Shown: one piece after another, positions 45,618 to 58,855 of the stretch
Layout of the letters: each line of letters starts with the position of its first letter
Numbering within the stretch: the stretch's first letter is position 1
Source: Variovorax sp. PBL-E5
GTDB lineage: Bacteria; Pseudomonadota; Gammaproteobacteria; Burkholderiales; Burkholderiaceae_C
Length of the DNA stretch: 64,000 nt
Assembly (NCBI RefSeq): GCF_901827185.1
Contig: NZ_LR594671.1
Coordinates: forward strand, 2,232,001-2,296,000
Direction: 5' to 3'
Notes under the pieces: model-generated
Database searches by the model: none
What the model saw: the letters and a program-made list of their open reading frames with translations, nothing else
Told to the model about the DNA's origin: nothing
Program-made: the position numbers and the translations under genes

Positions 45618-48600
45618 GTGCGGTCCTGGCGCTTCGCCCGCTCACTGGCCTGGCTCGCGATCGGGTTGTGCATTGCCGTGGTCGCGGCGCTGTGGCAGGT
45701 CCACGAGAACAACGAACTCGAGCGATCACGTTTCGATGCGCTGGCCCGCCGTGCGGTCGACCACCTCGCCGTGCGCATGCACAGCTACGAATACGGTCTG
45801 CGCGGGACGCGCGGCGCCATCATCGCCGCGGGCGGAGAGACCGGCATCACGCGCCTGCGCTTCGCGCAGTACAGCGCATCGCGCGACATCGAACGCGAGT
45901 ACCCGGGCGCGCACGGCTTCGGCTTCGCCCGGCGCGTGCCGGTTGCGCAGGAAGCGGCCTTCGTCGCCGCGGCACGGCTTGACGGCAAGCCCGACTTCAA
46001 GGTGCATCAACTGGGGCCGAACGAGGGCGAGCGCTATGTGATCCAGTACCTGGAGCCGTCCGATCCCGCCAATCCGGCGTTCGGGCTCGACATCGCCTCG
46101 GAGCCCGAGCGGCATGCGGCCGCGGAGCGCGCGATGCTGAGCGGCATGGCCACGCTGACCGCGCCGATCACGCTGATACAGGCCCCGCGGAAGCTGCATT
46201 CCCTGTTGCTGCTGCTGCCGGTCTACAAGGTCGGCAGCCCGGCTGCCAGGGCGCAGCGCGAAGGCCGCGTGCCGCTTTCGGCGCGGCAGATGCATGAAGA
46301 GACGGTGGGCTGGATCTACACGCCGCTCGTGATCGATGACGTGATGAAGGATTTCGATTTCCAGGACGGCGAGTTCGCGCTGACCCTGTCCGACGCCACC
46401 CGTCCCGGTCGGCCCGAACCCTTCTTCGCGTCCGCCGGCGCCGCGTCCGCGGACGCGCTGCGGACCGCGCTGCCGCTCGAGCTCTTCGGCCGGACCTGGC
46501 AGGTCGAGGTCACCGCGTTGCCGCCCTTCGCGACGCAGCTGAACCTGCGCAGCCCCTGGGCGGTGCTGGCACGGGTGTCGACCCTCGTGGTGCTGCTGTC
46601 GCTGCTGTCGTACATCCATCAGCTCACGCAGCGCCGCAAGGTGCAGGCCGACGAGCAGCGATCGCGGCTCGCCGCCATCGTGACCAGTTCCAACGACGCG
46701 ATCATCGGGCGCGACCTCGAGGGCCGGATCACCGACTGGAACGGCGCCGCGGCCAAGATCTTCGGCTACACCGCGGCCGAGGTGGTGGACCAGTCGCTGG
46801 AGACGCTGCTGGTGCCGCCCGAGTTCGAAGCGGAAGAAGAGACCCTGATCCGTCACATTGCCCAGGGCCATTCGGTCGCCGCGTTCGAGACCTTCCGGCG
46901 GCACCGCGATGGCCGCCTGGTCGCGGTGTCGGTGGCGGCCGCGCCGATCCGCTCGGCCAACGGCCGCGTGATCGGCGCCGCGCAGACCGTGCGCGACATC
47001 ACCCACGAGAACGCCAGCAAGGCACACATCCTGCAGCTGAACGCGACCCTGGAGCAGCAGGTGAGCGAACGCACCGCCCAGCTCGAGGCGCTGTCGGCGC
47101 GCGAACGGGCGATCCTGATCGGCGCGGCCAGCGCCATCATCGCCACCGACGTCAACGGGCTGGTGATGCTGTTCAATCCCGCCGCCGAGGCGCTGCTGGG
47201 CTATTCGGCGGCCGAGGTGGTGGACCGGGTCGGCATGAACCGCTTCCACGACACCTTCGAAGTGCACAGCCGCGCCATGGCCCTCACCACCGAACTGGGG
47301 CGGCCGCTCGATGTGGGCGAAGTGTTCGCGCCCGCGCCCGGAAGCGGCCCGGCCCACACCCGCGAGTGGACCTACGTGCGCAAGGACGGCAGCCGCGTCC
47401 CGGTGCATCTGAACGTGAGCCCGCTGCGCGACACGGACGGCCAGGTGGTCGGGTTCATCACCATCGCGATCGACCTGACGGAGCGCAAGGAGGTCGAGGA
47501 GAAGCTGCGCAACAACGAGCGCTTCATGCGCATCGTGACCGACAACATTCCCGGCCTGGTCGCCTACTGGACCACCGACCTGCGCTGCACCTTCGCCAAC
47601 AGCGCCTACGAGCGATGGCTGGGCGTGCCCGCCGATCGGATGATCGGCATCTCGCAACAGGAACTGCTCGGGCCCGAGCTGTTCAGGAAGAATGAGCCGC
47701 ACATCCGCGCCGCGCTCAGAGGCGAACTGCAGCGCGTCGCGCGCACGCGGATCATTCCGTCCGGCTCGACCGTTCACTACTGGCTGCACTACATCCCCGA
47801 CGACGACGACGACGGCGTCGTGCAGGGCCTGATCTCGGTGGCGGTGGACGTCACCGACATGCGGCAGGCCCAGGAGCAGCTGGAAGCCCTGAACCTCGCG
47901 CTCAACGAGCGCAGCGCCCAGGCCGAGTCGGCGAACAAGGCCAAGAGCGAGTTCCTGGCCAACATGAGCCACGAGATCCGCTCGCCGCTCAACGCGGTCA
48001 TCGGCCTGGCCTATCTGCTGCGGCAGACCGCGCTGGACGAACAGCAGCGCTCGTTCCTGCAGAAGATCGACGCCGCCGGCAATTCGCTGCTCGGCGTCAT
48101 CAACGACATCCTCGACATCTCCAAGATCGAGGCCGGCGGCATGGTGCTGGACGAATCCGGCTTCGTGCTGCGCGGGCTGCTGGACGGCGTGGTGGCGATG
48201 ATGGCCGTGAATGCCGGCGACAAGGGCATCGCGCTGCTGCTCGAGGCCGGCGACGATCTGCCGGCGCGCGTGCTGGGCGACGTCACGCGCATCCGGCAGA
48301 TCCTGGTCAACCTTCTGAGCAACGCGATCAAGTTCACCGCGGAAGGCTCGGTCCGGCTGAACGTGCAGGTGCTCGAACGCGCGGGATCCAAAGTGCGGCT
48401 GCGCCTGTGCGTGACCGACACCGGTGTCGGCATTGAGGCTTCGGTGCTCGGCCGCCTGTTCACCCCGTTCATGCAGGCCGATACCTCGACCACGCGGCGC
48501 TTCGGCGGCACCGGACTGGGCCTGTCGATCGTCAAGCAGCTCGTCGAACTGATGGGCGGCGAGATCGGCGTCCGCAGCACGCCCGGTACGGGCAGCGAAT

Positions 48601-49745
48601 TCTGGGTCATCCTGCCGCTGATCGTCACCCACGAGAACGTCGCCCAGGCGGCCACCGGCATGCTGCCGGCCAAGACCAAGCCCGAGGCGGTCGCCGAGGC
48701 GAGCCCGCTGCGCCTGGCGCGCGTGCGCGTGCTGGTGGTGGACGACAGCCCGGTCAACCTCGAGGTCTGCCAGCACATCCTCCAACGCCAGGGCGCCCAG
48801 GTCAGCCTGGCGAGAGACGGCCGCGAAGCGGTCGAGCGGCTGCGCGCGACGCCCGAGGCCTTCGACGTCGTGCTGATGGACATCCACATGCCCACGCTCG
48901 ACGGCAACGAGGCGACACGCCTGATCCGCCGCGAGCTCGGCCTCACGCAGCTGCCCGTGATCGCGCTGACCGCCAGTGCGCTGGTGGCGGAGCGCGAGCG
49001 CGCGATCGAAGCGGGCATGACGGACTTCATCAGCAAGCCTTTCGATGCGCAGGCGCTGATCCGCAGCGTGCGCCGCTATGCGCAGCGCACGCGCGAAGCG
49101 CTGCTGCCGGCCGCGCGGCCGGCGACTTCCAGCGTTGTTCGACTGCCCGCGGAATGGCCGCTCGTCGAGGGCATCGACGCTGCCGATGCGTTCCACCGGC
49201 TGAGCGGCGACACCGACCTGTTGCTGAGCGTGCTGCACCGCCTGCTGGCCGAATTCGGCGACCTGGCGCACGCGGATGCCGCGGCCGTGGAAGGCGCGTC
49301 GCCGGCGGCGCAGGCTGCATTGGCGGCGCGGCTGCACAAGCTGCAGGGGAGTGCCGGCATGGTCGGCGCCAAGGCCGTGCTGCAGTTGGCCGCCGAGGGC
49401 GAAAGCGCGTTCAGGGCGGGCGATCCGGCACGTGCCGCACGTGCGATGCCGGGGCTCGGCGCGGCGCTGCGCAAGCTGCAGGCCGCGGCGCAACCCTTCT
49501 TCGACGTCCAGGCCGGCACCCGCGCCGCTGCGGTGCAGGCCGTTGCGGCGCTGCCCGTCGATTCCGGCGAACTGGCGCGCCTGATCGACACGCTGCGCCG
49601 GCAAAGCCTGCTGGCGATGCCGATGTTCGACGCGCTCGGGCCCGCGCTCAGGGCATCGCTGGGCGGCGAGCGCTTCGCGGCGCTGGACCGTGCGGTGCAG
49701 GATCTGCAGTTCCAGCGCGCGGTCGAGATCCTGCAGTTGGGCTGA
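45618..49745 (+). CDS. Hybrid sensor histidine kinase (CHASE, three PAS, HisKA, HATPase, REC, Hpt)
   Basis: A 1375-residue inner-membrane sensor. TM1 is at about residues 8-27 ([17 protein letters not shown]); a periplasmic CHASE domain follows ([14 protein letters not shown] to about 290); TM2 is near 318-335. PAS domains start near 350, 495 and 632. The kinase core has the phospho-acceptor His785 in [15 protein letters not shown] box NLLSNAIKF, and [12 protein letters not shown]. The receiver domain has Asp1087 in [12 protein letters not shown], and the Hpt domain His1239 in [13 protein letters not shown]. The start is a GTG at 45618. This BarA-like chain can pass phosphate His-Asp-His to an outside regulator, most simply the adjacent response regulator. 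Confidence 0.93.
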   Translation: MRSWRFARSLAWLAIGLCIAVVAALWQVHENNELERSRFDALARRAVDHLAVRMHSYEYGLRGTRGAIIAAGGETGITRLRFAQYSASRDIEREYPGAHGFGFARRVPVAQEAAFVAAARLDGKPDFKVHQLGPNEGERYVIQYLEPSDPANPAFGLDIASEPERHAAAERAMLSGMATLTAPITLIQAPRKLHSLLLLLPVYKVGSPAARAQREGRVPLSARQMHEETVGWIYTPLVIDDVMKDFDFQDGEFALTLSDATRPGRPEPFFASAGAASADALRTALPLELFGRTWQVEVTALPPFATQLNLRSPWAVLARVSTLVVLLSLLSYIHQLTQRRKVQADEQRSRLAAIVTSSNDAIIGRDLEGRITDWNGAAAKIFGYTAAEVVDQSLETLLVPPEFEAEEETLIRHIAQGHSVAAFETFRRHRDGRLVAVSVAAAPIRSANGRVIGAAQTVRDITHENASKAHILQLNATLEQQVSERTAQLEALSARERAILIGAASAIIATDVNGLVMLFNPAAEALLGYSAAEVVDRVGMNRFHDTFEVHSRAMALTTELGRPLDVGEVFAPAPGSGPAHTREWTYVRKDGSRVPVHLNVSPLRDTDGQVVGFITIAIDLTERKEVEEKLRNNERFMRIVTDNIPGLVAYWTTDLRCTFANSAYERWLGVPADRMIGISQQELLGPELFRKNEPHIRAALRGELQRVARTRIIPSGSTVHYWLHYIPDDDDDGVVQGLISVAVDVTDMRQAQEQLEALNLALNERSAQAESANKAKSEFLANMSHEIRSPLNAVIGLAYLLRQTALDEQQRSFLQKIDAAGNSLLGVINDILDISKIEAGGMVLDESGFVLRGLLDGVVAMMAVNAGDKGIALLLEAGDDLPARVLGDVTRIRQILVNLLSNAIKFTAEGSVRLNVQVLERAGSKVRLRLCVTDTGVGIEASVLGRLFTPFMQADTSTTRRFGGTGLGLSIVKQLVELMGGEIGVRSTPGTGSEFWVILPLIVTHENVAQAATGMLPAKTKPEAVAEASPLRLARVRVLVVDDSPVNLEVCQHILQRQGAQVSLARDGREAVERLRATPEAFDVVLMDIHMPTLDGNEATRLIRRELGLTQLPVIALTASALVAERERAIEAGMTDFISKPFDAQALIRSVRRYAQRTREALLPAARPATSSVVRLPAEWPLVEGIDAADAFHRLSGDTDLLLSVLHRLLAEFGDLAHADAAAVEGASPAAQAALAARLHKLQGSAGMVGAKAVLQLAAEGESAFRAGDPARAARAMPGLGAALRKLQAAAQPFFDVQAGTRAAAVQAVAALPVDSGELARLIDTLRRQSLLAMPMFDALGPALRASLGGERFAALDRAVQDLQFQRAVEILQLG

Positions 49746-49757
49746 AGGGCCGAAGGG

Positions 49758-49785
49758 CTGTCAGGCGAAGGCCCAAACCTATAAT
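49758..49785 (+). promoter_or_regulatory. Probable alaS promoter
   Basis: A consensus TATAAT (49780-49785) stands 16 bp after CTGTCA (49758-49763, four of six matches to TTGACA). It leaves a leader of about 80 nt before the alaS ATG. The short gap after the kinase stop and the good -10 suggest alaS has its own promoter. Confidence 0.6.
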
Positions 49786-49872
49786 CGCGCGTTCAGGAAA
49801 ACCAAGCAGTCAGGTGGGTTCGATGCAGGGGCTGCCCGCAGCCGGCCGCCTTTGTGCAAAGCCAGACCCAAG

Positions 49873-52497
<2,625 letters not shown>

Positions 52498-52540
52498 ACA
52501 CCGGCGCCGCGCAACGTCGATGTCTACGCGGTGTGCATGG

Positions 52541-53284
52541 ATGAATCGGAGGCTGCGCCCATTCGGCGTGCTGCTTGCTTCACTCGCCTCCCTCGTTTTC
52601 TGCGGCGCCGTCGCGGCCCACCCCGCGCAAGCCGTGAGCTTCGATGGCCGGGATGGCCTGCGGCTCAGCGGCTGGCTGATGCTGCCCGCAACGCCGCCGC
52701 AAGGCACCGTCATCGCATTGCACGGCTGCGGCGGGCTCTACGCCACGGCGGGATCGCGCAAGGGCGAGCTCAATGCGCGCCATCAGGCCATGGGCGACAT
52801 GCTCGTCGACCAGGGCTATGCAGTGTTGTTTCCCGACAGCTTCACATCACGCGGCGTGCATGAGATCTGCACGCAGCGCATCGGAGCGCGGGCGCTCGGC
52901 CAGACGGAGCGGCGCCGTGACGTGCTGGCATCGCTGGACTGGGTCGCGGCGCAGCCGTGGGCCGATGCGCGCAAGGTGGCGCTGCTGGGCTGGTCGCACG
53001 GCGGCAGCGCCGTACTGGCAGCCACCGACGCGACGCGGCGCGACGTGATGGCCGAGCCGCTTCGCTTCGCCACCGCGATCGCTTTCTATCCGGGCTGTTC
53101 GGCGGCACTTACGTCGGGCTATCGCCCTGACACGCGGCTCACCGTGATGATCGGTGCCGACGTGCCCAATGGCGTCCATCCGGGCCAGGGCGTGCACGCC
53201 GGTGCCAATCCGGCCGCACGTGCACAGGCCTACGAGCGCGTGCGCGCGCTGCTGCGACAGGCATTCGATCGGCCCCATGTCTGA
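52541..53284 (+). CDS. Exported dienelactone hydrolase-like protein, probably internally truncated
   Basis: A 247-residue alpha/beta hydrolase. Residues 1-31 are a signal peptide (RPFGVLLASLASLVFCGAVA, AHPAQA). The oxyanion strand VIALHGCGGLY and the nucleophile elbow LLGWSHGGSAVL (Ser) are intact. After LTVMIGADVPNGVHPGQGVH the family's Asp segment (D-W-T-P type) and His segment (Y-P-G-A-x-H-x-F type) are missing, yet the C-terminal GANPAARAQAYERVRALL is present. This indicates an in-frame loss of about 40 codons including two members of the triad. An ATG at 52520 is an alternative start. The stop overlaps the next gene by 8 nt. Confidence 0.75.
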   Translation: MNRRLRPFGVLLASLASLVFCGAVAAHPAQAVSFDGRDGLRLSGWLMLPATPPQGTVIALHGCGGLYATAGSRKGELNARHQAMGDMLVDQGYAVLFPDSFTSRGVHEICTQRIGARALGQTERRRDVLASLDWVAAQPWADARKVALLGWSHGGSAVLAATDATRRDVMAEPLRFATAIAFYPGCSAALTSGYRPDTRLTVMIGADVPNGVHPGQGVHAGANPAARAQAYERVRALLRQAFDRPHV

Positions 53285-54293
53285 CGCCGTCCCCGTCGAC
53301 ATTCTCGTGATGGGCGCCGGCACCATCGGCTGCTTCGTCGGCGGCAGCCTGCTGGCGGCGGGCGTGCGCGTCGCTTTCATCGGACGACCCCGCGTGCTGG
53401 ATGCGCTGGCCGAGCGGGGCCTCACGGTGAGCGATCTCGACGGCGCCCGGCACCACGTTCCGGCCGATCGATTGCTGCTCGCGGACGGCGTGCCGGCGGG
53501 ACTGCGGCCGGCCTTGGTGCTGCTGGCCGTCAAGAGCGGCGCGACCGCCGAAGCTGCGGCCGAGCTTGCATCGGTGCTGCCGGCGGGCACGCTGGTCGTG
53601 TCGTTGCAGAACGGCATCTCGAACGCGGCCATCGCCGCTGAGGCCGCGCCCGGCCTGCGCGTGCTGCCGGCGATGGTGCCGTACAACGTGGCGGAGATCG
53701 GGCCCGGTGCCTTTCATCGCGGCACCGTCGGCCGTCTGGCGGTGCAGGCCGATCCGGCGCTCGCGCCGTGGACCGCGGTGTTCGAACGCGCCGGCGTTCC
53801 GCTCGACCAGCACGCCGATCTGCGGCCGATCCAATGGGGCAAGCTGCTGCTCAATCTCAACAACCCGGTCAATGCGCTGTCGGGCCTGCCGCTGCGCGAC
53901 GAGCTGCTGCAGCGCGGCTACCGGCGCTGCCTCGCCGCACTGATGGACGAGGCGCTCGATGCCTTGCAGCGCGCGGGCATCGAGCCGGCACAGCTCGGCG
54001 CCGTGCCGGCGCGCCGCATGCCGTCCATCCTGCGCCTGCCGACGCCATTGTTCAAGCTGGTCGCCGCGCGCATGCTGCGCATCGATGCCAAGGCGCGCTC
54101 CAGCATGGCGGACGACCTCGCACTCGGCCGACGCACCGAGATCGATGCCTTCTGCGGCGAGGTCGCGCGGCTCGCCGAGGCGCATGGCGGTGCGGCCCCG
54201 CGCAATGCGAAGATGGTCGAGTTGCTGGAAGCCTGGCCCGAGCGCGGCGAGCGATGGCCGGCGCCGCAACTGCTCTCGGCGATGGGTTTGTAG
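53277..54293 (+). CDS. 2-dehydropantoate 2-reductase family protein
   Basis: A 338-residue ketopantoate reductase homologue (PanE/ApbA). The N-terminal Rossmann motif is [19 protein letters not shown] (residues 11-29), followed by [11 protein letters not shown] and SLQNGISN. The catalytic Lys is in [20 protein letters not shown], with the C-terminal helical domain ending near ALSA-type sequence LLSAMGL. Such genes act in pantothenate synthesis or reduce related 2-keto acids; genomes of this group carry several copies, so I do not assign panE. The start overlaps the hydrolase stop, and dadA follows after 26 bp. Confidence 0.88.
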   Translation: MSDAVPVDILVMGAGTIGCFVGGSLLAAGVRVAFIGRPRVLDALAERGLTVSDLDGARHHVPADRLLLADGVPAGLRPALVLLAVKSGATAEAAAELASVLPAGTLVVSLQNGISNAAIAAEAAPGLRVLPAMVPYNVAEIGPGAFHRGTVGRLAVQADPALAPWTAVFERAGVPLDQHADLRPIQWGKLLLNLNNPVNALSGLPLRDELLQRGYRRCLAALMDEALDALQRAGIEPAQLGAVPARRMPSILRLPTPLFKLVAARMLRIDAKARSSMADDLALGRRTEIDAFCGEVARLAEAHGGAAPRNAKMVELLEAWPERGERWPAPQLLSAMGL

Positions 54294-54319
54294 ATCACGG
54301 GTTCACTTCAAGGGCTGGC

Positions 54320-55573
54320 ATGCACGTTCTGATCCTCGGCAGCGGCGTGATCGGCACCACGGTCGCGTACTACCTCGCGCAGGCCGGCCACGAGGTCACG
54401 GTGATCGACCGCCAGCCCGCGCCCGCGCTCGAAACCAGCTACGCCAATGCCGGCGAGGTGTCGCCCGGCTACTCCGCGCCATGGGCCGGGCCCGGCGTGC
54501 CGCTGAAGGCGATCAAATGGCTGCTGATGCAGCACAGTCCGCTGGTCATCAAGCCGATGCTCGATCCGGCGATGTGGCGCTGGGGACTCTCGATGCTGTG
54601 CAACTGCACGCAGGCGCGCTACGAGATCAACAAGGGCCGCATGGTGCGCCTGGCCGAGTACAGCCGCGATTGCCTGAAGCAGCTGCGCGCCGACACCGGC
54701 ATCCGCTACGACGAGCGCGCGCTGGGCACGCTGCAGCTCTTTCGCACGCAGAAGCAGTTCGAGGGCAGCGCGAAGGACATCCGGATCCTGGAGGCCTATC
54801 GCGTGCCTCATCAATTGCTCGACCGCGATGGCTGCATCGAATACGAACCTGCGCTCGCCGCGGTCAGGCACAAGTTCGTCGGCGGCCTGCGCCTGCCGGG
54901 CGACGAGACCGGCGACTGCTTCAAGTTCACCCAGGCTTTGGCGCGGCTGGCCGAGGCCGCGGGCGTGCGCTTCCGATTCGGCATCGCCATCACCGACATC
55001 GGGCACGACGCGAGCGGCGTGACGGCCGTGCACACCGATGCAGGGCTGGTCCATGCCGACCGCTACGTGGTGGCGCTGGGCAGCTACTCGCCGCAGCTGA
55101 TGCGGCCGCTGGGCATCCGGCTGCCGGTCTATCCGGTCAAGGGTTTCTCGATCACGCTGTCGATCGGCGATGCGGCGGGCGCGCCCGAATCCACCGTGAT
55201 GGACGAAACTTTCAAGGTCGCGGTCACGCGCCTGGGCGAGCGCATCCGGGTCGGCGGCACGGCGCAGCTCTCGGGCTACGACCTCGCGCTGGACGATCGC
55301 CGGCGCGACACGCTGGAGCATGTCGTCACGGATCTGTTCCCGCAGGGTGGCAGCGTGAAGGGCGCCGAGTTCTGGACCGGCCTGCGCCCGATGACGCCCG
55401 ACGGCACGCCCATCCTCGGCGCCACGCCGATCGCCAGGCTGCTGCTGGCCACCGGCCACGGCACGCTGGGCTGGACCATGGCGGCCGGCACCGGCCGCGT
55501 GATGGCCGACCTGATCGGCGGCCGGCGTCCCGAGATCGACATGGAAGGCCTGGGCGTCGCGCGCTACGCCTGA
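54320..55573 (+). CDS. dadA: D-amino acid dehydrogenase small subunit
   Basis: A 417-residue membrane-associated flavoenzyme that oxidises D-amino acids (mainly D-Ala) to keto acids, passing electrons to the respiratory chain. The FAD motif is [20 protein letters not shown] (residues 4-23). Further DadA landmarks are [53 protein letters not shown] and [15 protein letters not shown] with [15 protein letters not shown] at the C-terminus. The ATG at 54320 begins [10 protein letters not shown]. It follows the pantoate reductase homologue by 26 bp. No alanine racemase gene is adjacent. Confidence 0.94.
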   Translation: MHVLILGSGVIGTTVAYYLAQAGHEVTVIDRQPAPALETSYANAGEVSPGYSAPWAGPGVPLKAIKWLLMQHSPLVIKPMLDPAMWRWGLSMLCNCTQARYEINKGRMVRLAEYSRDCLKQLRADTGIRYDERALGTLQLFRTQKQFEGSAKDIRILEAYRVPHQLLDRDGCIEYEPALAAVRHKFVGGLRLPGDETGDCFKFTQALARLAEAAGVRFRFGIAITDIGHDASGVTAVHTDAGLVHADRYVVALGSYSPQLMRPLGIRLPVYPVKGFSITLSIGDAAGAPESTVMDETFKVAVTRLGERIRVGGTAQLSGYDLALDDRRRDTLEHVVTDLFPQGGSVKGAEFWTGLRPMTPDGTPILGATPIARLLLATGHGTLGWTMAAGTGRVMADLIGGRRPEIDMEGLGVARYA

Positions 55574-55592
55574 AGTGTGCGCGGCGCGCGCC

Positions 55593-56336
55593 TCAGGCCG
55601 CGGCGGGCGCGACGATCGCGCCTTCGATGCGATGGCGCTTCAGCGCATCGGCCACGAAGCCGCTCGCCTTCATCTCCTCGACGAAGGCCGACAACGCTGC
55701 GGCCGCCTCGTCGCCGCGCGAAGCCGGCGTGCCCATCGCTTGCTGGATCACCATGAAGCGGCCCGGCAGCAGGCGCAGCCCACCGAGGCGCCTGGCATCG
55801 GCTTCCAGTTGCTGCTTCACGCCGGCGGCGACGTCGGCGTTCTCGGCGATGAAGGCATCGACCACCGCCGGCGAGGTCGGTGCGCGCAGCAACTGCGCGG
55901 CCTTGATCTCGCGCGTCAGATAGAGGTCGTAGGCGCTGCCCTTGCCGACCATCACGCGCCGCCCGGCGCGGTCGACTTCCGCGTTGTCCTGGAGCGGCGA
56001 ATCCTGGCGCACGAGATAGGCGCCTTCGATCAGCACGTAGGGCGCGGTGAAGCGGATGCCTTCGCCGCGCAGCGGGTCGATCGCGAAGAAGCCGATGTCG
56101 GCCTGCTCGGCCTTCACCGCGTCGACCGACTTGCCGGCCGACTCGAACACCACGAACTCGATGCCGACGTCGAGCCGATCGGCGAAGGCGCGTGCGAGAT
56201 CGATCGACACGCCGGCCGGCGCGCCGGTGGTCGCGTCCTTGCGCGCCAGGATCGGATTGCCGAGGTTGATGGAGGCGCGCAGCTGGCCGCTGGGCGTGAA
56301 GGCGGAGACGACGGACGGGCGGATCGATGGTTTCAT
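55593..56336 (-). CDS. Family 3 solute-binding protein-like protein without signal peptide
   Basis: A 247-residue protein with the family 3 polar amino acid binding fold: LRASINLGNPILARKDATTG, AGVSIDLARAFADRLDVGIE, GFFAIDPLRGEGIRFTAPYV and VGKGSAYDLYLTREIK. The N-terminus (MKPSIRPSVVSAFTPSGQ) has no signal peptide, and upstream sequence in the same frame does not supply one. It may be a cytoplasmic sensor or enzyme-like relative, or its true start may be elsewhere. No permease or ATPase gene is adjacent. It is convergent with dadA (19 bp). Confidence 0.85.
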   Translation of the reverse strand: MKPSIRPSVVSAFTPSGQLRASINLGNPILARKDATTGAPAGVSIDLARAFADRLDVGIEFVVFESAGKSVDAVKAEQADIGFFAIDPLRGEGIRFTAPYVLIEGAYLVRQDSPLQDNAEVDRAGRRVMVGKGSAYDLYLTREIKAAQLLRAPTSPAVVDAFIAENADVAAGVKQQLEADARRLGGLRLLPGRFMVIQQAMGTPASRGDEAAAALSAFVEEMKASGFVADALKRHRIEGAIVAPAAA

Positions 56337-56429
56337 GGGGATGCAGGCGGTGGTCAGGAGTGCTGCGGCGGGCAGCGATGCGAGCAGGCAGGCCTCGGCG
56401 GGTGAGGCGTTCGTGCATGGTGTCGGCGC

Positions 56430-56780
56430 TCAATCGCGCCAAGTGCCATGTTCACGCAGCAGGGTCTTCCTGCCACGCGTCATGACCAACCAGCCGTCCT
56501 GGCCGACGAAGTAGTTCGCGTCGCCGTCCTGGAACTGCCAGCCCCTCGGATCGCAGGGCGCGTTGCCGGGCGGGCAGGGGCCTTGCCCCGGCTTGCCGAC
56601 CAGGTTGAGGCGACTGCGATTCCGATTGTGCGTGCCCGCATAGGCGAATTGTTCGCAATCGGTCACGCGCTCGCCGCACATCGGCGTGATCTCGACCGTA
56701 TACGTGCGGGTTTCGAGCGTGGCCGCGTGCAGCGGCGCCATGGCGATCAAGGGCAGCACGGCAGCGGCGAGTCGTTTCAT
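56430..56780 (-). CDS. Hypothetical secreted protein
   Basis: A 116-residue protein with a signal peptide MKRLAAAVLPLIAMAPLHAA (residues 1-20). The mature part has an even number of cysteines (CGERVTDCEQF, GPCPPGNAPCDPRGW) suitable for two disulfides, and ends YFVGQDGWLVMTRGRKTLLR. I do not recognise a domain. The ATG at 56780 was chosen over 56801 because it starts the signal peptide exactly. It stands alone between the binding protein and aldolase genes. Confidence 0.78.
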   Translation of the reverse strand: MKRLAAAVLPLIAMAPLHAATLETRTYTVEITPMCGERVTDCEQFAYAGTHNRNRSRLNLVGKPGQGPCPPGNAPCDPRGWQFQDGDANYFVGQDGWLVMTRGRKTLLREHGTWRD

Positions 56781-56852
56781 GTCGGCATCCATGGCAAGCA
56801 ACGGCCGCCAGTGTATGCCGGTGCCGGGCCTTCGCGATGTGCGCGGCGCGCC

Positions 56853-57620
56853 TCAGTTCTTGTAGCTCGGATCCAGCCGGTCCAGCTTGCGGATCAGCGA
56901 AGGCCAGACGAAGGCGCCGCCGAGGCCGCCGGTCTGCACCTTCATCGCCAGGCCCACGCCTTCGACGATCTTCGGATTCACCTGCGTCAGTTCGCCGCCG
57001 CCGGCCTGCGCCGCGATCTGGATCTGGCAGGTGTTTTCGAAGGTGTACATCGAGAGGAAGGCATCGGCGATGGTCTTGCCGACGGTCAGCAGACCATGGT
57101 TGCGCAGCATGAGGAAATTGGCCTCGCCCATGTCGGCCTGCAGGCGCGGCTTCTCGTCGTCGCGGAAGGCCACGCCTTCGTAGTCGTGGTAGGCCAGCGA
57201 GGCCAGCACGAAGGTTGACTGCTGGCTGATCGGCAGCACGCCGTTCTTCTGCGCGCTGACGGCGATGCCGGCGCGCGTGTGGGTGTGCAGCACGCATTGC
57301 ACGTCCTCGCGCGCCGCATGCACCGCGCTGTGGATCACGAAGCCGGCCGGATTGACGGGGTAGGGCGAGTCGATCACCTTGTTGCAGTCCTTGTCGACCT
57401 TGATCAGGCTCGACGCGGTGATCTCGTCGAACATCAGGCCATAAGGGTTGATCAGGAAATGATGCTCGGGGCCGGGCACGCGTGCGCTGATGTGGGTGAA
57501 GACGAGGTCGCTCCAGCCGTACAGCGCGACCAGCCGGTAGCAGGCGGCGAGGTCGGTGCGCAGCTGCCATTCTTCGGCGCTGACGCGTTGGCGGATTTCG
57601 CTGTCGGTGCTGGCGTTCAT
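56853..57620 (-). CDS. Class II aldolase/adducin family protein
   Basis: A 255-residue protein with the zinc site of class II aldolases: VLHTHTRAGIAV (first two His) and FLMLRNHGLLTVGKTIADAF (third). The N-terminal YRLVALYGWSDLVFTHISAR and PYGLMFDEITASSLIKVD are typical of the stand-alone adducin-like group rather than of FucA or AraD. Such proteins are found in many Burkholderiales without an assigned substrate. It is preceded by 73 bp from the ABC binding-protein gene at 57695 and reads the same way. Confidence 0.88.
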   Translation of the reverse strand: MNASTDSEIRQRVSAEEWQLRTDLAACYRLVALYGWSDLVFTHISARVPGPEHHFLINPYGLMFDEITASSLIKVDKDCNKVIDSPYPVNPAGFVIHSAVHAAREDVQCVLHTHTRAGIAVSAQKNGVLPISQQSTFVLASLAYHDYEGVAFRDDEKPRLQADMGEANFLMLRNHGLLTVGKTIADAFLSMYTFENTCQIQIAAQAGGGELTQVNPKIVEGVGLAMKVQTGGLGGAFVWPSLIRKLDRLDPSYKN

Positions 57621-57694
57621 GGCGCTGGTCTCCGGTGGGTGATGCCCTACTGTAGACCCGCGCGCCGCGGCCCGCTGTCAGGAAGTTGACACGC

Positions 57695-58855
57695 TCAGCG
57701 CAGCACGCGGCCGTCGGCGCTGATGCTGATGAGGTCGATGGTGCGCGCCGGATCGTGCAGGCCGGGCCGCAGGTTCATGCGAAAGCCGCCGACGTCGTAG
57801 TCGGTCATGCCGGCCATCACGCGCTGCAGGGTCGCGGGCGTGAAGCCGCGGCCGGCTCGCCGCACGGCTTCGCCGACGGCCTTGGCGGCGATGAAACCTT
57901 CGAGGCCTTCGTAGGAAGCCGTCTGGTCGGAGTTGTCGACGGCGCCGAGGTATTCCTTGACGATCGGGATCGCCGACGACCGCGGCGACGGCACCACCTG
58001 CGAGATCACGATGCCGCCGATGTCCTTGCCCAGCGCTGCGTAGAGCGGATCGATGCCGACGATCGAGAAGGCCGTGAAGTTGCCCGCGTAGCCGCTCTTG
58101 CGCAGCTTGCGGATCACGTTGGCCGTGGTGCCGGAGAGCGACACCAGAACGATGGCCTGGGGCGACTGCCGCTGCACCGCGGCGAGCGCCGTGTCCAGCT
58201 TGTCGCCGGCCGCGGGCACCAGCGCGGTGGCCACCAGCGGACCGAGCTTGAGGTCGGTCATGGCCTGTTCGACCGCGGCGAGGCCGGCGCGCCCCATGGC
58301 ATCGTCGTCGCCGACCAGCGCGATGCGCGTCTGGCCGACGGTCGCGCACTGGCGCACGATCTTGAGGGCTTCGTCGGCCATGCTGGGACGCACGTGGAAG
58401 ACGTTGGTGTGGGACGGCCCGCGCAGGCCGTCCGACGCGGCGAAGGGCGCGAACAGCACGGTGCCCTGGTCCTGCGCGATGGCCGCACCGGCATCGCTGC
58501 TCGCGGTGCCGACGAAGCCGAACAGCAGGTCCGCCTTCTGGGCGCCGAGCAGGGTGCGCGCGTTGGCGGCGGCACGCGCGGCGTCGTAGCCGTCGTCGAG
58601 CTGCACGAGCTTGAGCTGGATGCCGGGCGCCGCGTTGCTTTCGTTGAACTGGGTCGTGTAGAGGCGGCAGCCGGCCGCGAAGGCCAGCCCGATCTCGCTG
58701 GCCGCGCCGGTGAGCGGAACCGATTGCCCGAGGACCACGGTGCGCGCTGCGCCCACCGCGGCACGGGCCGTCTGCGCGTGGCCGGCGCCAAGGCCGCCGC
58801 CCCACAGAAGCGCCGCGCCTGCAGCGCCCAGCCAATGCCGGCGTGATTGATCCAT
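57695..58855 (-). CDS. ABC transporter substrate-binding protein (branched-chain amino acid/amide type)
   Basis: A 386-residue periplasmic binding protein of the LivJ/amide family. The leader MDQSRRHWLGAAGAALLWGG has a twin-arginine motif (SRRHWLG), so Tat export is likely. Binding-fold landmarks are VVLGQSVPLTGAASEIG, KLVQLDDGYDAARAAANART, LLFGFVGTASSDAGAAIA and a C-terminal VGGFRMNLRPGLHDPARTID. No permease or ATPase genes are next to it, so it is an orphan binding protein, a common situation in this group. The ligand is not evident. Confidence 0.9.
   Translation of the reverse strand: MDQSRRHWLGAAGAALLWGGGLGAGHAQTARAAVGAARTVVLGQSVPLTGAASEIGLAFAAGCRLYTTQFNESNAAPGIQLKLVQLDDGYDAARAAANARTLLGAQKADLLFGFVGTASSDAGAAIAQDQGTVLFAPFAASDGLRGPSHTNVFHVRPSMADEALKIVRQCATVGQTRIALVGDDDAMGRAGLAAVEQAMTDLKLGPLVATALVPAAGDKLDTALAAVQRQSPQAIVLVSLSGTTANVIRKLRKSGYAGNFTAFSIVGIDPLYAALGKDIGGIVISQVVPSPRSSAIPIVKEYLGAVDNSDQTASYEGLEGFIAAKAVGEAVRRAGRGFTPATLQRVMAGMTDYDVGGFRMNLRPGLHDPARTIDLISISADGRVLR

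Noticed and set aside
45726..49604. A nearly 1300-codon open frame on the minus strand opposite the hybrid kinase gene
   Set aside because: It is the antisense shadow of a GC-rich gene; the product is a His/Arg/Ala/Gln-rich sequence with no domain, and the kinase on the other strand has every expected motif.
56837..56860. Short repeat of TGTGCGCGGCGCGC near 55576 and 56837
   Set aside because: Two short GC-rich matches at gene ends in GC-rich DNA can arise by chance and show no further structure.
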